A DNA stretch of 64,000 nt, taken from positions 62,001 to 126,000 of the forward strand of contig CALVHF010000001.1 in NCBI GenBank assembly GCA_944327295.1. Direction: 5' to 3'. The position numbers were made by a program, and so were the translations under genes. The notes beneath the pieces are model-generated. The model saw only the letters and a program-made list of their open reading frames with translations. It made no database searches and was not told where the DNA came from. The first letter of the stretch is position 1. Every line of letters begins with the position of its first letter. Positions 18,551 through 27,062 of the stretch are shown piece after piece. The stretch is from an uncultured Desulfovibrio sp. GTDB lineage: Bacteria; Desulfobacterota; Desulfovibrionia; Desulfovibrionales; Desulfovibrionaceae.

Positions 18551-19480
18551 ATGTTTTCTCATGCAAGTTCACATGCTGTTCAAAACTGGAAGCAATGGCT
18601 GTCTGGCCGTCTTTTCCGTTTTCTCCTGCTCTGTCTTTTTGTCTGGTGTGCCTCCTCTCTCATGGGCAGGGCTCATGCCATGCCCTCCCTGGCTTCCTCT
18701 TCTTCCGTTAAGGTGGAAACGCATTATATTGCCTCCGGCAGTGCGTCAGATAAAAAGGCACAGGCAGACGTACGGAGTACCTCGACAGAGAGGAAGGCGG
18801 CAGTTGCAGGGAAGAAGGGCGATCATTCAGCCAGGAACGGGGCTGGTACAGGACAGGATGTACGGCAAGCCTCGTCAGCAAGCTCTGCCAGGCCCGCACG
18901 GTCCGCAAAGTCCGCAGCAGCGGGGAAATCCAGGGAGAAACCCGGGGCCCGCACCGGGACAGGGACAAGAAAACAGCCTGCCAAGCCAGCAAGGCAGGCC
19001 CGAGCAACCCAGTCGAAGCCGCTTTCCGTGCAGACCCAGGGTGTTCACGCCCAGCCCTGGTCGTTTGGCGGAGGCAGGAGTGCCGCAGCCTGGGGCGAAC
19101 GCGGCATTGGCGGCAAGGAACTCTATCAGAAGGCGCTGCCTGCCGGCAGCAGGGCCTCTGCAGGCAAGGAAAAGGCCGCCAGGGAGGAGCAGGCGAACAG
19201 GACCCGCAGGAAGCGCGACAGCTTTGATCTGCAGGTGGACAAGGAATACCGCACCTGGCAGGCCAGGCATGACGAAGTCAAGCCCGATGAGGAGGTTGCC
19301 ATAGACAGCCAGCACAGGGTGCGCGCCTTTGCAAAGGTACAGGACGAAAACGTCACCTTCGGTCTGGGACCGGAGGTCATTGTCCGCGACCAGAATCAGT
19401 CCTCCCCGTCCTTTGTGCACAGGGAAGATCAGCCGGACGTGGACGCAGGACTTGGCATGCAGTTCAAGGTGGACTTCTAG
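18551..19480 (+). CDS. Secreted basic low-complexity protein, probable motility-linked
   Basis: 309 residues; ATG preceded by GAAGAGGAG. A hydrophobic signal segment (FRFLLLCLFVWCASSLMG, about residues 22-39) and AHA cleavage-like site suggest export. Residues 50-160 are a low-complexity region rich in Ala, Ser, Lys, Arg and Gly. The C-terminal ~90 residues look folded (FDLQVDKEYRTWQARHDEVKPDEEVAI; then VTFGLGPEVIVRD and a final LGMQFKVDF). I do not recognise the family. The sigma28-type promoter upstream and the flhG-fliA genes downstream argue for a late flagellar or chemotaxis-regulon product. A terminator follows. Confidence 0.7.
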   Translation: MFSHASSHAVQNWKQWLSGRLFRFLLLCLFVWCASSLMGRAHAMPSLASSSSVKVETHYIASGSASDKKAQADVRSTSTERKAAVAGKKGDHSARNGAGTGQDVRQASSASSARPARSAKSAAAGKSREKPGARTGTGTRKQPAKPARQARATQSKPLSVQTQGVHAQPWSFGGGRSAAAWGERGIGGKELYQKALPAGSRASAGKEKAAREEQANRTRRKRDSFDLQVDKEYRTWQARHDEVKPDEEVAIDSQHRVRAFAKVQDENVTFGLGPEVIVRDQNQSSPSFVHREDQPDVDAGLGMQFKVDF

Positions 19481-19599
19481 CCAGGGCAGGAAGAGCAAAC
19501 TCCAGCGAATTTTCAGAAACATTTCCCGTGCCCGGGAGGAGCGTACCCTGAGTACGCAGGACAGGGCGGATTCGGTCCCCGCGCTGTCAGACTATAGAT

Positions 19600-19651
19600 G
19601 GTCAGAGCCTTTTGTCATTTTTTTGACGAAAAGCTCTGGCCATTTTTTTTT
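19600..19651 (+). terminator. Terminator after the basic secreted protein gene
   Basis: Near-perfect stem GGTCAGAGC.. / ..GCTCTGGCC with an inner TTTTGTC/GACGAAAA part, followed by nine T. It isolates this gene from flhG. Confidence 0.85.
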
Positions 19652-19715
19652 GTGTCCTTTTCAGGGGAATCAATACCAAGATATTGAAATACAAGGTTTT
19701 TTACAAAGAAAACCA

Positions 19716-19735
19716 TTGACAGGATGGCCTGTCAA
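19716..19735 (+). promoter_or_regulatory. Dyad TTGACAGG-N4-CCTGTCAA, candidate enhancer-binding site
   Basis: Perfect 8-bp arms around ATGG, centred about 150 bp upstream of the predicted sigma54 start site for flhG, the usual position of a bacterial enhancer-binding protein site. Protein unknown. Confidence 0.5.
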
Positions 19736-19768
19736 AGAACCATGTCTGTCAGAAAGACCGGGGCAGAG

Positions 19769-19814
19769 GCTGCGTCCACTTTCTGACGCAGCGAGGGAAA
19801 TGGACGCATTTTTT
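19769..19814 (+). promoter_or_regulatory. Two mutually exclusive hairpins, terminator-like
   Basis: GCTGCGT (19769-19775) can pair with ACGCAGC (19786-19792), or TGCGTCCA (19771-19778) with TGGACGCA (19801-19808), the latter followed by TTTTTT. The second is a terminator; the first would disrupt it. It lies upstream of the sigma54 start, so it acts on any transcript entering from the left. Confidence 0.4.
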
Positions 19815-19850
19815 GCTAAATGTATTATATAAATCAACATATTATGAATA

Positions 19851-19867
19851 TTGGCACAAGCTATGCA
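19851..19867 (+). promoter_or_regulatory. Sigma54 (RpoN) promoter of flhG-fliA
   Basis: TTGGCACAAGCTATGCA, with GG and GC separated by exactly ten bases; consensus is TTGGCACG-N4-TTGCA. Predicted start near 19878, 40 bp before the flhG ATG. Confidence 0.75.
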
Positions 19868-19917
19868 TTCTCCCCTGCGTGTCCGTGGGCACAAGTACTT
19901 TTGGAGGAGACAGAATC

Positions 19918-20727
19918 ATGGCTGCAAGCACACCCAGAGTTTTCACCGTGACCTCAGGCAAAGGCGGTGTCGGCAAGACCAACATAGCGGTGAATCTGGC
20001 CTGCCAGCTGGCCCGGGAAGGTTCTCGGGTCGTGCTTCTGGACGCAGACTTCGGTCTGGCCAATGTGGATGTGCTCCTTGGTGTCTGCCCGTCCCTGGAT
20101 ATCTTCCACCTCTTTTCAGCCAGAACTCGGCTGGAAGATGTACTTTTTCCCACAAAGTACGGCTTTTCCATCCTGCCTGCTGGCTCGGGTTTCAACAAGA
20201 TGGCGGAACTGAAGACTGGTGAGCGCCTGGAGCTTCTGCATGCCCTGGAGCCTCTGGCCGACAAGCTGGATGTGCTGATTGTAGATACGGCGGCAGGTGC
20301 CGGGGAAACAGTACTCTACTTCAACATGGCTGCCCAGGAACGCCTGCTCGTGCTCTCTCCAGAGCCCACTTCCTTGGCCGATGCCTATGCCCTCATCAAG
20401 GACCTCAAGGTCAAGGGGGTGGAGAAGTTCCGAGTCTGCATCAACATGTGCCCCACGGAACGGCAGGGCAAGTACATCTTTACCAAGCTCTACGATGCCT
20501 GTGACCAGTTTTTGACGGGTGTTTCCCTGGATCTGACAGGCATTATTCCCCAGGACCCCAATGTCCGCACCAGCGTCATGAAGCAGAAACCCTTTACAGA
20601 ACTCTTTCCTGCAAGCCCGGCCAGCCAGAGCCTGAAGAAGCTGGCCCAGGCCGTGAAAAAGTGGCCTGCAGCCAGAAGGGCCGGTGGCAACATTCAGTTT
20701 TTCTGGAAGTCCATGCTGCTGCGCTAG
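19918..20727 (+). CDS. flhG: Flagellar number regulator FlhG (FleN), MinD-like ATPase
   Basis: 269 residues from the ATG at 19918 (GGAGGAG upstream). ParA/MinD-type P-loop with the deviant Walker A SGKGGVGKTN (residues 12-21), switch I region LLDADFGLANVDVLLG, and DTAAGAG Walker-type switch II. In polar flagellates FlhG partners with the GTPase FlhF to limit flagellar number and helps deliver FliM/FliN. Here the gene upstream is not flhF, and flhG has its own sigma54 promoter. fliA begins 82 bp downstream, probably in the same transcript. Confidence 0.9.
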   Translation: MAASTPRVFTVTSGKGGVGKTNIAVNLACQLAREGSRVVLLDADFGLANVDVLLGVCPSLDIFHLFSARTRLEDVLFPTKYGFSILPAGSGFNKMAELKTGERLELLHALEPLADKLDVLIVDTAAGAGETVLYFNMAAQERLLVLSPEPTSLADAYALIKDLKVKGVEKFRVCINMCPTERQGKYIFTKLYDACDQFLTGVSLDLTGIIPQDPNVRTSVMKQKPFTELFPASPASQSLKKLAQAVKKWPAARRAGGNIQFFWKSMLLR

Positions 20728-20809
20728 CGCGTCCAAGATACGGCGCAAAGCCCGAAACCCCACAGCTCGTCAGCCCTACGTATTGCCCCCAAGTCAAGAG
20801 GAAGTTGCC

Positions 20810-21574
20810 ATGTTTGCCCGTCTGTTCAAGTCCAGCAAGCCCTGGGAAGAGTTTGAAGCAGGAAGAAAGGCCTGGTCGGAATTTTCTGCCAGGGAACAGG
20901 AACAAATCATCAACGCCTACATGCCCAAGGTGCGCTTCTTGGCCCAGCAGCAGAAAAAGCGTGTGCCCGTCAGCATTGAAGCCAATGACCTTGTGAGCGC
21001 CGGTGTGCTCGGGCTCATGGAAGCCCTGGGCAAGTACCGCCCCGAAACAGGCTATGCCTTCTCCACCTATGCCGAAGCCCGCATCAACGGTGCCATGCTG
21101 GACGAAATGCGCCGCAGGGACCCTCTGTCCCGCTCGACCAGAAATATGGTGAAGACCCTCATGGCCGAAAGTGAGAAATTTGAGCACAAAAAGGGCCGCA
21201 AGCCTTCGGAAAAGGAACTGGTCAAGCTGACCGGCCTCTCTCTTGCCGAGGTGCGTACCGCTTTGCAGGCCATGGAACAGCAGATAACCACAGACATGAG
21301 CCTGCTGGCAGAAACCCTGAGCAACGAGGCCTTGGAGAGCGGTGGCACCCCCTACAGGCAGGCCATACGCAATGAAATCGTGGCCCATATCCGCTCCTGT
21401 CTGGAACAGTTGAGCGAGCGCGATCAGTTCATCCTGTCCATGTACTATCTCGAGGAATACAGCCTGCGCGAAATCGCGGCAGCACTCAAGGTCTCCGAAG
21501 GTCGCGTCTCCCAGCTGCGCTCTCAGGCTCAGAAACGCCTCCACGACCTCTATATGACCAGGTTCGGTGCCTGA
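20810..21574 (+). CDS. fliA: Flagellar sigma factor sigma28 (FliA)
   Basis: 254 residues; ATG at 20810 with GAGGAAG upstream; an in-frame start at 20684 inside flhG is rejected. Sigma70-family regions in order: region 2 with NDLVSAGVLGLMEALGKY and YAFSTYAEARINGAMLDEMRRRDPLSR, region 3 (KTLMAESEKFEHKKGRKPSEKELVKLTGL), region 4 helix-turn-helix (YYLEEYSLREIAAALKVSEGRVSQLRSQA). It directs late flagellar genes; a matching promoter is at 18432. FlgM was not seen. Confidence 0.95.
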   Translation: MFARLFKSSKPWEEFEAGRKAWSEFSAREQEQIINAYMPKVRFLAQQQKKRVPVSIEANDLVSAGVLGLMEALGKYRPETGYAFSTYAEARINGAMLDEMRRRDPLSRSTRNMVKTLMAESEKFEHKKGRKPSEKELVKLTGLSLAEVRTALQAMEQQITTDMSLLAETLSNEALESGGTPYRQAIRNEIVAHIRSCLEQLSERDQFILSMYYLEEYSLREIAAALKVSEGRVSQLRSQAQKRLHDLYMTRFGA

Positions 21575-21651
21575 GTGCCATGGGGCCCGCCTCGAAGGGG
21601 AACGTCCCCGGACCATCTTTGCAGAGGGCCGGGAACCTGTCCCTGGCACAC

Positions 21652-21688
21652 AAAAAAGCCCTTCTGCCTGGTCTTCGGGCAAAAGGGG
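21652..21688 (-). terminator. Terminator of the aromatic operon
   Basis: On the minus strand a CCCTT-TGCC / GGCA-AAGGG stem ends in TTTTTT, 80-110 nt after the tyrA stop. Confidence 0.7.
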
Positions 21689-21767
21689 TGAGCAAAAAAG
21701 CGTTGTTTGATTCCAGAAACTCTTTTTTGAAAAAAGCGCGAGAGCTTGAGGTTCTTTCTCCTGGATC

Positions 21768-22547
21768 TCAGGCAGAATCCCCTGTCCACCACCTTCTGGC
21801 CTTGCTGAGCAGAAGATCGATGTCTCCGGCCGAGGCCAGGCTCAGAAGCTTGCTGAACTGGCGCACTGCCTGCTGGCTGTAGGGATTGGCTTCAAAGAGC
21901 CCGGCAAACATGGCGCCGTCTTCGGTCAGAAGCTTGCGGGCTGCCACAAGGCGCCTGCGAAAGGACGGCGTGATGAACTGTCTGAGGGTTGTGTCATCGG
22001 CCGTCTGGGCACAGTAGGCCAGTGACGTGATGAAGTTCATGTTCTGAATGCGGGCCATGGCCCTGTCATGGGTATCGGCATCTGTGGCAAAGGGGTGCCA
22101 GCCAAGGATTTCGCAGAGCGTCCAGACGAGATCGAAGCTTGCATCCGAGCAGCGCCTGGTACGCACAAGGGCAATGGGCAGCTCCTCGTCCATGCCGTGT
22201 TGTGGTCCGAAGAGGGGATGCGTGCCCACAATGTCGCCGGACCAGCAGTGAAGCATCTGCGCCACCGGCGCCACCTTGACGGAGGTGATGTCGCAGAGGA
22301 TGGCCGTCTTCGGCATGGCCGGACAGATGGTATGCAGAGTCTGCTCAAAGACCGCAGCAGGCACGCAGACAATGACAAGCTGTGCCTTTCTCAGGGGCTC
22401 CAGGTTGTCCAGGGGCTTGTCTATGCCCGTCATGCCAAGGCCGTGTGCTGCGCCTTCGCGCAGGAGCATGCTGCCCATGCGGCCCGTGGATCCGACAATG
22501 ACAATGCTGTCCTTTTCTGTCAGATCCTGGGAGAGATGATCAGTCAT
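21768..22547 (-). CDS. tyrA: Prephenate dehydrogenase
   Basis: 259 residues from ATG at 22547. NAD(P)-binding Rossmann start IVIVGSTGRMGSMLLREGA (residues 14-32), then VCVPAAVFEQTL, ILCDITSVK, GTHPLFGPQ (the conserved H-P-x-F-G-P active-site loop) and C-terminal dimer helices. Converts prephenate to 4-hydroxyphenylpyruvate for tyrosine. No chorismate mutase or ACT domain is fused. Its start overlaps the end of aroA by 8 bases. Last gene of the five-gene aromatic operon. Confidence 0.85.
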   Translation of the reverse strand: MTDHLSQDLTEKDSIVIVGSTGRMGSMLLREGAAHGLGMTGIDKPLDNLEPLRKAQLVIVCVPAAVFEQTLHTICPAMPKTAILCDITSVKVAPVAQMLHCWSGDIVGTHPLFGPQHGMDEELPIALVRTRRCSDASFDLVWTLCEILGWHPFATDADTHDRAMARIQNMNFITSLAYCAQTADDTTLRQFITPSFRRRLVAARKLLTEDGAMFAGLFEANPYSQQAVRQFSKLLSLASAGDIDLLLSKARRWWTGDSA

Positions 22548-23934
22548 TGACAAAGGCCTCGAAGGTTTTCCAGAAGTCCGGGAAGGATTTGGAGACAACA
22601 GAGGGATCTTCCATGAGACGGAATATTTCCGGCGGACGGACATCAATAGATTTCAATGCGTAGAGGGCCTGGCTCATGGCCATGCGGTGATCATGGTTGG
22701 TGGCAAATTTTTTGCCGGCAAGGCTCAGGCGCACATTGGGGCCCAGTCCGTGGATGGTCAGCCCGTCTTCGTGCTCGTCTACCTGCACGCCGATGCTGCG
22801 CAGACTCTGGGCCGGAGCCTTGATGCGGTCGGATTCCTTGATGCGCAGATGGGCGACATTGGTGATGGTGGTTGTCCCTTCGGCAAAGGCCGCCACCACA
22901 GCCACTGTGGGCACAAGATCCGGGCACTGGGACATGTCCACGGTCATGCCGTGCAAGGGCCTGGGCAGGACGGTGATGCCCTGCTGATTGCTGACCAGAA
23001 CGGCGCCCATGTCGCGCAGGATGTTCAGCAGGGCCCGATCGCCCTGCAGGGAATCGGGGTTGATGCCTCGCACCAGGGTTGTGCCCCGGCCGAGCACGCC
23101 CGCAGCCACAAGATAGGAGGCACCGGACCAGTCCCCTTCCACGGCAAAGTTGCCGCTGTGGTAGAGACCCGGCTGCACCTTGATGCGCAGGCACCAGGGC
23201 TCCACGTGAGAGAGGGTGCGCCAGTCCGTGGCGTACCACTCGGCGTCCTCGTCCGTGCTTTCCCTGGTCTCGACCAGGAACTTGATGCCAAAGTCGGCCA
23301 TGCACTGCAGGGTCAGACCTATGTAGGGCCAGGAAACGACCTTGTTGCCGGCCAGCACCAGGGTGATGAGACCGTCCACCTGCGGACAGGCCAGCAGAAG
23401 GCCAGAAAAGTACTGGCTCGACTCGTCCATGCTGATGGCAAGGACATGCCTGGCCACGTGTTCCTTGGGCTGAAGACCGGCACTGCTGATGCCCCTGGTG
23501 GTGATGACCAGAGGCGGAAAGCCTTCCCTGTTCTCGCAGGTCACATCGCATCCGAGTTCGCGCAGCGCCTGCACAAGGGCTCCAATGGGGCGCTCGTGCA
23601 TGCGTGGGGCTCCGTGAATGCGGAACGCACCCTTGCCCGAGGCGAGCACGGCGCTGAGCAGGCGGCAGGTGGTTCCGGATTCATGGACATAACAGGAAAG
23701 GGGATCGGTGCGGCCACCAAGCAGCCTGCCTGCTGTTCCCTCAACCCTGTAGCCACCAGGACGACCATTCAGTGGAGTGAAACGGGCACCTGCCAGAGAA
23801 AGGATTTCCCTGGTACAGGCGGTGTCATCGCTCTCGAGCACATTGCGGATTTCGCTCACGCCGTTGGCCAGAGCGGCCGCTATGAGGTAGCGGTGGGAAA
23901 AGGACTTGGATGCCGGGGCGTTCACTTCGATCAT
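22540..23934 (-). CDS. aroA: 3-phosphoshikimate 1-carboxyvinyltransferase (EPSP synthase)
   Basis: 464 residues. N-terminal PASKSFSHRYLIAAAL binds phosphoenolpyruvate and shikimate phosphate; ESGTTCRLL is the conserved S-G-T-x-x-R segment; LRIKESDRI is the C-terminal signature. Catalyses the sixth shikimate step. 15 bp separate it from pheA upstream; it overlaps tyrA. About 30 residues longer than E. coli AroA. Confidence 0.93.
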   Translation of the reverse strand: MIEVNAPASKSFSHRYLIAAALANGVSEIRNVLESDDTACTREILSLAGARFTPLNGRPGGYRVEGTAGRLLGGRTDPLSCYVHESGTTCRLLSAVLASGKGAFRIHGAPRMHERPIGALVQALRELGCDVTCENREGFPPLVITTRGISSAGLQPKEHVARHVLAISMDESSQYFSGLLLACPQVDGLITLVLAGNKVVSWPYIGLTLQCMADFGIKFLVETRESTDEDAEWYATDWRTLSHVEPWCLRIKVQPGLYHSGNFAVEGDWSGASYLVAAGVLGRGTTLVRGINPDSLQGDRALLNILRDMGAVLVSNQQGITVLPRPLHGMTVDMSQCPDLVPTVAVVAAFAEGTTTITNVAHLRIKESDRIKAPAQSLRSIGVQVDEHEDGLTIHGLGPNVRLSLAGKKFATNHDHRMAMSQALYALKSIDVRPPEIFRLMEDPSVVSKSFPDFWKTFEAFVND

Positions 23935-23949
23935 GATAGCACTTCAAAC

Positions 23950-25128
23950 CTAGTCGATATTGTCTTCAGGCCCCCAGACTCTGTCGAGCTGCGGACCGGT
24001 GAGATAGGAGCCGAGGACGCGGAAATTGTTGCACAGCCCGCTCAGTTCAAGGAGAATGTCCCTGTACTCGGGCTTCGTCAGATCGTCTTCCACATCGGCA
24101 AAGAACACGTATTTCCAGCACTGGCCGAGCATGGGACGGGACTCCAGCTTGCGCATGTTGATTCTATGGTGCGCAAAGAGATTGAGGACCGAAGAGAGTG
24201 CGCCCGGCTTGTCGGGAGTGGTGAAGAGGATGGAGGTCTTGGACTGGTCGCTGAGACTGCCCTTGTGCAGGGGAAGGCTTCCCAGGCGGTTCTGCGAGCC
24301 CTCGCGGGCAATGATGACAAAACGGGTCCAGTTGCCCGGTGCATCCTCTATGCGCTTGGCCAGGATATTGAGGCGCAGCATGTCGGCGAGGTTGCCGTTG
24401 CCTATGGCTGCGCTTCCCGGGGTTTCCAGAGCCTTTCTGGCTGCCGCAGCCGTGGATTCCATGGGAATGAGTGCTGCTGCAGGCAGGTGCCCCCTGAGCC
24501 AGAAGGCGCACTGGGACAGGGGCTGAGGATGGGAATACACAGTGTGTATGGCGGAAAAGCTCTCTTCCTGGCTCAGCAGGCAGTGCGAGATGCGCGAAAA
24601 GAGTTCGGCCTGTATGCAGACCGGAAACTTCAGAAAGAGGTCAAAGCTTATGCCCACGGTTCCCTGCAGGGAGTTTTCCAGAGGCACAACGCCGAGATCG
24701 CAGCTGCCGGCATTGACTTCCTCGAACACGGCGGGAAGGTCCGTGCAGGCGTGGTAGCGTGCGCTGTGGCCCAGGTATTCCACGCCGGCAAAGTAGGAAA
24801 AGGTTCCTTCCGGTCCGAGATAGGCCACCCGCAGGGGCCGCTGCAGGGATCTGGAGGACGAGAAGATTTCCCTCCAGATGGAACGCAGGGCCGCTTCGGG
24901 CAGGGGGCCCTGGTTGCGCGAACTCAAGCGTGCAAGAATTTCCTCCTCGCGCTGCGGCTTGAAGATCGTGCTCTTTTCGCCGGCCTTGATGCGTCCCACT
25001 TCCCTGCTCAGCGAGGAGCGCTCATTGAGCAGCTCCAGGATTCGTTCGTCCACTTCGTCAATGCGGGCCCGTGTCCGGGACAGAAGCTCTGCGCGTGAAG
25101 GCTGTGCAACCTGTTCTGTGTCAGCCAT
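23950..25128 (-). CDS. pheA: Bifunctional chorismate mutase / prephenate dehydratase
   Basis: 392-residue P-protein. Chorismate mutase domain at about residues 10-95 (RARIDEVDERILELLNERSSLSREVGRIKAGEKSTIF), prephenate dehydratase from about 98 (VAYLGPEGTFSYFAGVEYLG; VPLENSLQGTVG; GNWTRFVII, the T-R-F active-site motif), and an ACT domain from about 295 (TSILFTTPDKPGALSSVLNLFAHHRINMRKLESRP), which senses Phe by allostery. So the operon is controlled at both the enzyme and transcription level. 3 bp follow between the stop of the preceding gene and its start. Confidence 0.95.
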   Translation of the reverse strand: MADTEQVAQPSRAELLSRTRARIDEVDERILELLNERSSLSREVGRIKAGEKSTIFKPQREEEILARLSSRNQGPLPEAALRSIWREIFSSSRSLQRPLRVAYLGPEGTFSYFAGVEYLGHSARYHACTDLPAVFEEVNAGSCDLGVVPLENSLQGTVGISFDLFLKFPVCIQAELFSRISHCLLSQEESFSAIHTVYSHPQPLSQCAFWLRGHLPAAALIPMESTAAAARKALETPGSAAIGNGNLADMLRLNILAKRIEDAPGNWTRFVIIAREGSQNRLGSLPLHKGSLSDQSKTSILFTTPDKPGALSSVLNLFAHHRINMRKLESRPMLGQCWKYVFFADVEDDLTKPEYRDILLELSGLCNNFRVLGSYLTGPQLDRVWGPEDNID

Positions 25129-25131
25129 GTC

Positions 25132-26112
25132 CTAGACCTCGGCGATTTCTTCCCTGATACGCATGCCGAAATGCCGGCCGGCCTCATCGATGCGACAGAG
25201 CACCTTGTCACCGGGCTTCAGGCTGACCACGCTGATCGGAATGCCTCCGGGCGCCGTAAGACGGATGGTCTCGGCATTTTGCAGGAAGACGGCTCCCTGC
25301 TTCTCGCCGTCTCCGGTCTGCACACTGGCCTTGACAAGCAGCATGGGGCGTACCTCGATCTTGACCCGTCCCACGGTGGTGATCAGGGTCTTACCGGTAC
25401 TCTCCACGATCTGGACTTCGCTTCCTGCCCTGAGTTCCTCCAGGTAGCACGTTCTGTCATGCGGCAACCGCGTATAGGCGTGCACTGCACCAGCGTTGAT
25501 CCGAAAGGGGCGAGCAGCAACGTATTCGTTCTGCTCTGTCTCCGCATGCACAAGAAAGGTGAAATCGGAAGAATTGCCCACCAGCATGCCCTGGCCGCGG
25601 TGCAGCATGGAAATGGTGTCGCAGCAGACACGATGGCCTAGGCCGACCTGGGTCACGCTGGTCACCACGCCCTCGACCAGCTGTTCGCTGGCCAGGGAGA
25701 GCTTGCACTGGGACACAATGGCCTTCAGATCCGAAATGGCTTCTGGCAGGACCACAAGGCCGGTGACGCCGCGCTCCAGAATGCCGGAAGCCAGGACGGC
25801 CTCCTCAAGGGAACCCACTTCCGTGTACACGGCATCGCTCTGGGCCAGCAGGTTTTCAATGGGAATGATTTCCCATCCCCTTGCCAGGGTGCACAGGCCC
25901 TGACGGCTCTTTTCCAGGTAGACGGTCTCGTCTTCCTTGGCCTGCAGAGGCACGCAGGGAACGTCTTCGAGCGGCAGCACCGTGCACCGGGCAAGCCCGG
26001 CAACCAGTTCGACCTTGTCGGCAGGCACAAGGAGGCCGTCCACGCCGGACTCGAGGGCCAGGGTGACCTCCTCCTTGCTGAAGGGCGAGGCTTTGAAATA
26101 AATGGCTGGCAT
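25132..26112 (-). CDS. 3-dehydroquinate synthase II (archaeal type)
   Basis: 326 residues of the MJ1249-like family: NAD-dependent conversion of ADTH (2-amino-3,7-dideoxy-D-threo-hept-6-ulosonate) to 3-dehydroquinate, in place of AroB. Typical segments are VCCDTISMLHRGQGMLVGNSSDFTFLVHAE, NAGAVHAYTRLPHDRTCYLEEL and VGRVKIEVRPMLLV. It follows the ADTH synthase gene by 5 bp and is followed at 3 bp by pheA. This pathway version is known in archaea and in Desulfovibrio. Confidence 0.92.
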   Translation of the reverse strand: MPAIYFKASPFSKEEVTLALESGVDGLLVPADKVELVAGLARCTVLPLEDVPCVPLQAKEDETVYLEKSRQGLCTLARGWEIIPIENLLAQSDAVYTEVGSLEEAVLASGILERGVTGLVVLPEAISDLKAIVSQCKLSLASEQLVEGVVTSVTQVGLGHRVCCDTISMLHRGQGMLVGNSSDFTFLVHAETEQNEYVAARPFRINAGAVHAYTRLPHDRTCYLEELRAGSEVQIVESTGKTLITTVGRVKIEVRPMLLVKASVQTGDGEKQGAVFLQNAETIRLTAPGGIPISVVSLKPGDKVLCRIDEAGRHFGMRIREEIAEV

Positions 26113-26117
26113 GGGAA

Positions 26118-26915
26118 CTATTCTCCTACGATCCTGAGGGCTGTCTCGACGTCGGCATCCTCGTGAACCAGGGCGCGCAGGGCGCGGACCATCTGGACGC
26201 GCTTGGGATGGGCAAAGACGTTGCGGCCCATGGACAGACCGGAGCCTCCGGCCTTGAGGGAATCGTAGACCATGGTCAGCACATCACGGGTGGATTCCAT
26301 GCGCGGACCGCCGGCAATGACCACAGGCACACAGCAAGAGGCCACCACGTCGGCAAAGCTGGCCATGTCGCCGGTGTAGGAAACCTTCACAATGTCCGCA
26401 CCCAGTTCCACGCCGACCCTGGCGCAGTGAGCCACGACTTCGGGTGCGTAGGAGTTCTTGATCTTGGGACCGCGGCCGTACATCATGGCCAGCAGCGGCA
26501 TGCCCCAGTTGTCGGCAGCCTCGGCCACGCGGCCGAGATCGGAGAGCATCTTTTCCTCGTTGGGATCACCCAGGTTCACATGGACGGACACGCAGTCGGC
26601 ACCGTGGCGGATGCCTTCTTCCACAGAGGAAACCAGGGCCTTGTAATTGCTCTGGGGAGAGAGGTCCGTGGAGGCGGACAGGTGGACAATGAGACCGATG
26701 TCGGAACCGGCCCGGCGGTAGGAGCAGCGGATGAGACCCTTGTGCATGAGAACGGCATCGGCGCCGCCCTGAGCCATGTCATTCACTGTTTCCTTCATGT
26801 CCAGAAGCCCGGGGACAGAGCCCATGGAGACACCGTGATCCATGGGAACGATGATGGTGCGGCCGTTGTTGCGGTTGATGATGCGTTCGAGGCGAATCTG
26901 TTTGCCGAAGTACAT
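26118..26915 (-). CDS. ADTH synthase (DhnA-type class I aldolase)
   Basis: 265 residues from ATG at 26915 (AAAGGAG upstream). Class I fructose-bisphosphate aldolase/DeoC superfamily barrel with VPMDHGVSMG, VHVNLGDPNEEKM and the Schiff-base lysine in ADIVKVSYTGD; AGGPRM lies on the phosphate-binding end. It makes ADTH from L-aspartate semialdehyde and 6-deoxy-5-ketofructose 1-phosphate, replacing DAHP synthase. First structural gene of the attenuated aromatic operon, about 65 nt after the attenuator. Confidence 0.9.
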   Translation of the reverse strand: MYFGKQIRLERIINRNNGRTIIVPMDHGVSMGSVPGLLDMKETVNDMAQGGADAVLMHKGLIRCSYRRAGSDIGLIVHLSASTDLSPQSNYKALVSSVEEGIRHGADCVSVHVNLGDPNEEKMLSDLGRVAEAADNWGMPLLAMMYGRGPKIKNSYAPEVVAHCARVGVELGADIVKVSYTGDMASFADVVASCCVPVVIAGGPRMESTRDVLTMVYDSLKAGGSGLSMGRNVFAHPKRVQMVRALRALVHEDADVETALRIVGE

Positions 26916-26978
26916 GGGGTGCTCCTTTCCCTGTTGAATCAAGGACTCGTGGTGGAGGGTGGTTTTCCGGCGGCAAAG

Positions 26979-27062
26979 AAAAAGGCCGCCGGCTGTGTAA
27001 AAAGCCTGCGGCCTGTTGAGCTCACTTGTGCAAGGACGTCAGCAAAGCTCCCGACCACAGGC
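26979..27062 (-). promoter_or_regulatory. Transcription attenuator of the aromatic operon
   Basis: Minus-strand segments in order: segment 2 GCCTGTGGTC (27062-27053), segment 3 GGCCGCAGGC (27013-27004), segment 4 GCCGGCGGCC (26993-26984), then TTTTTC. 3:4 forms the terminator. Segments 2 and 3 pair over all ten positions (two G-U), forming an antiterminator. Segment 2 directly follows the aromatic codons of the leader peptide. A further repeat (26967-26974 with 26985-26992) could compete for segment 4. Confidence 0.85.
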
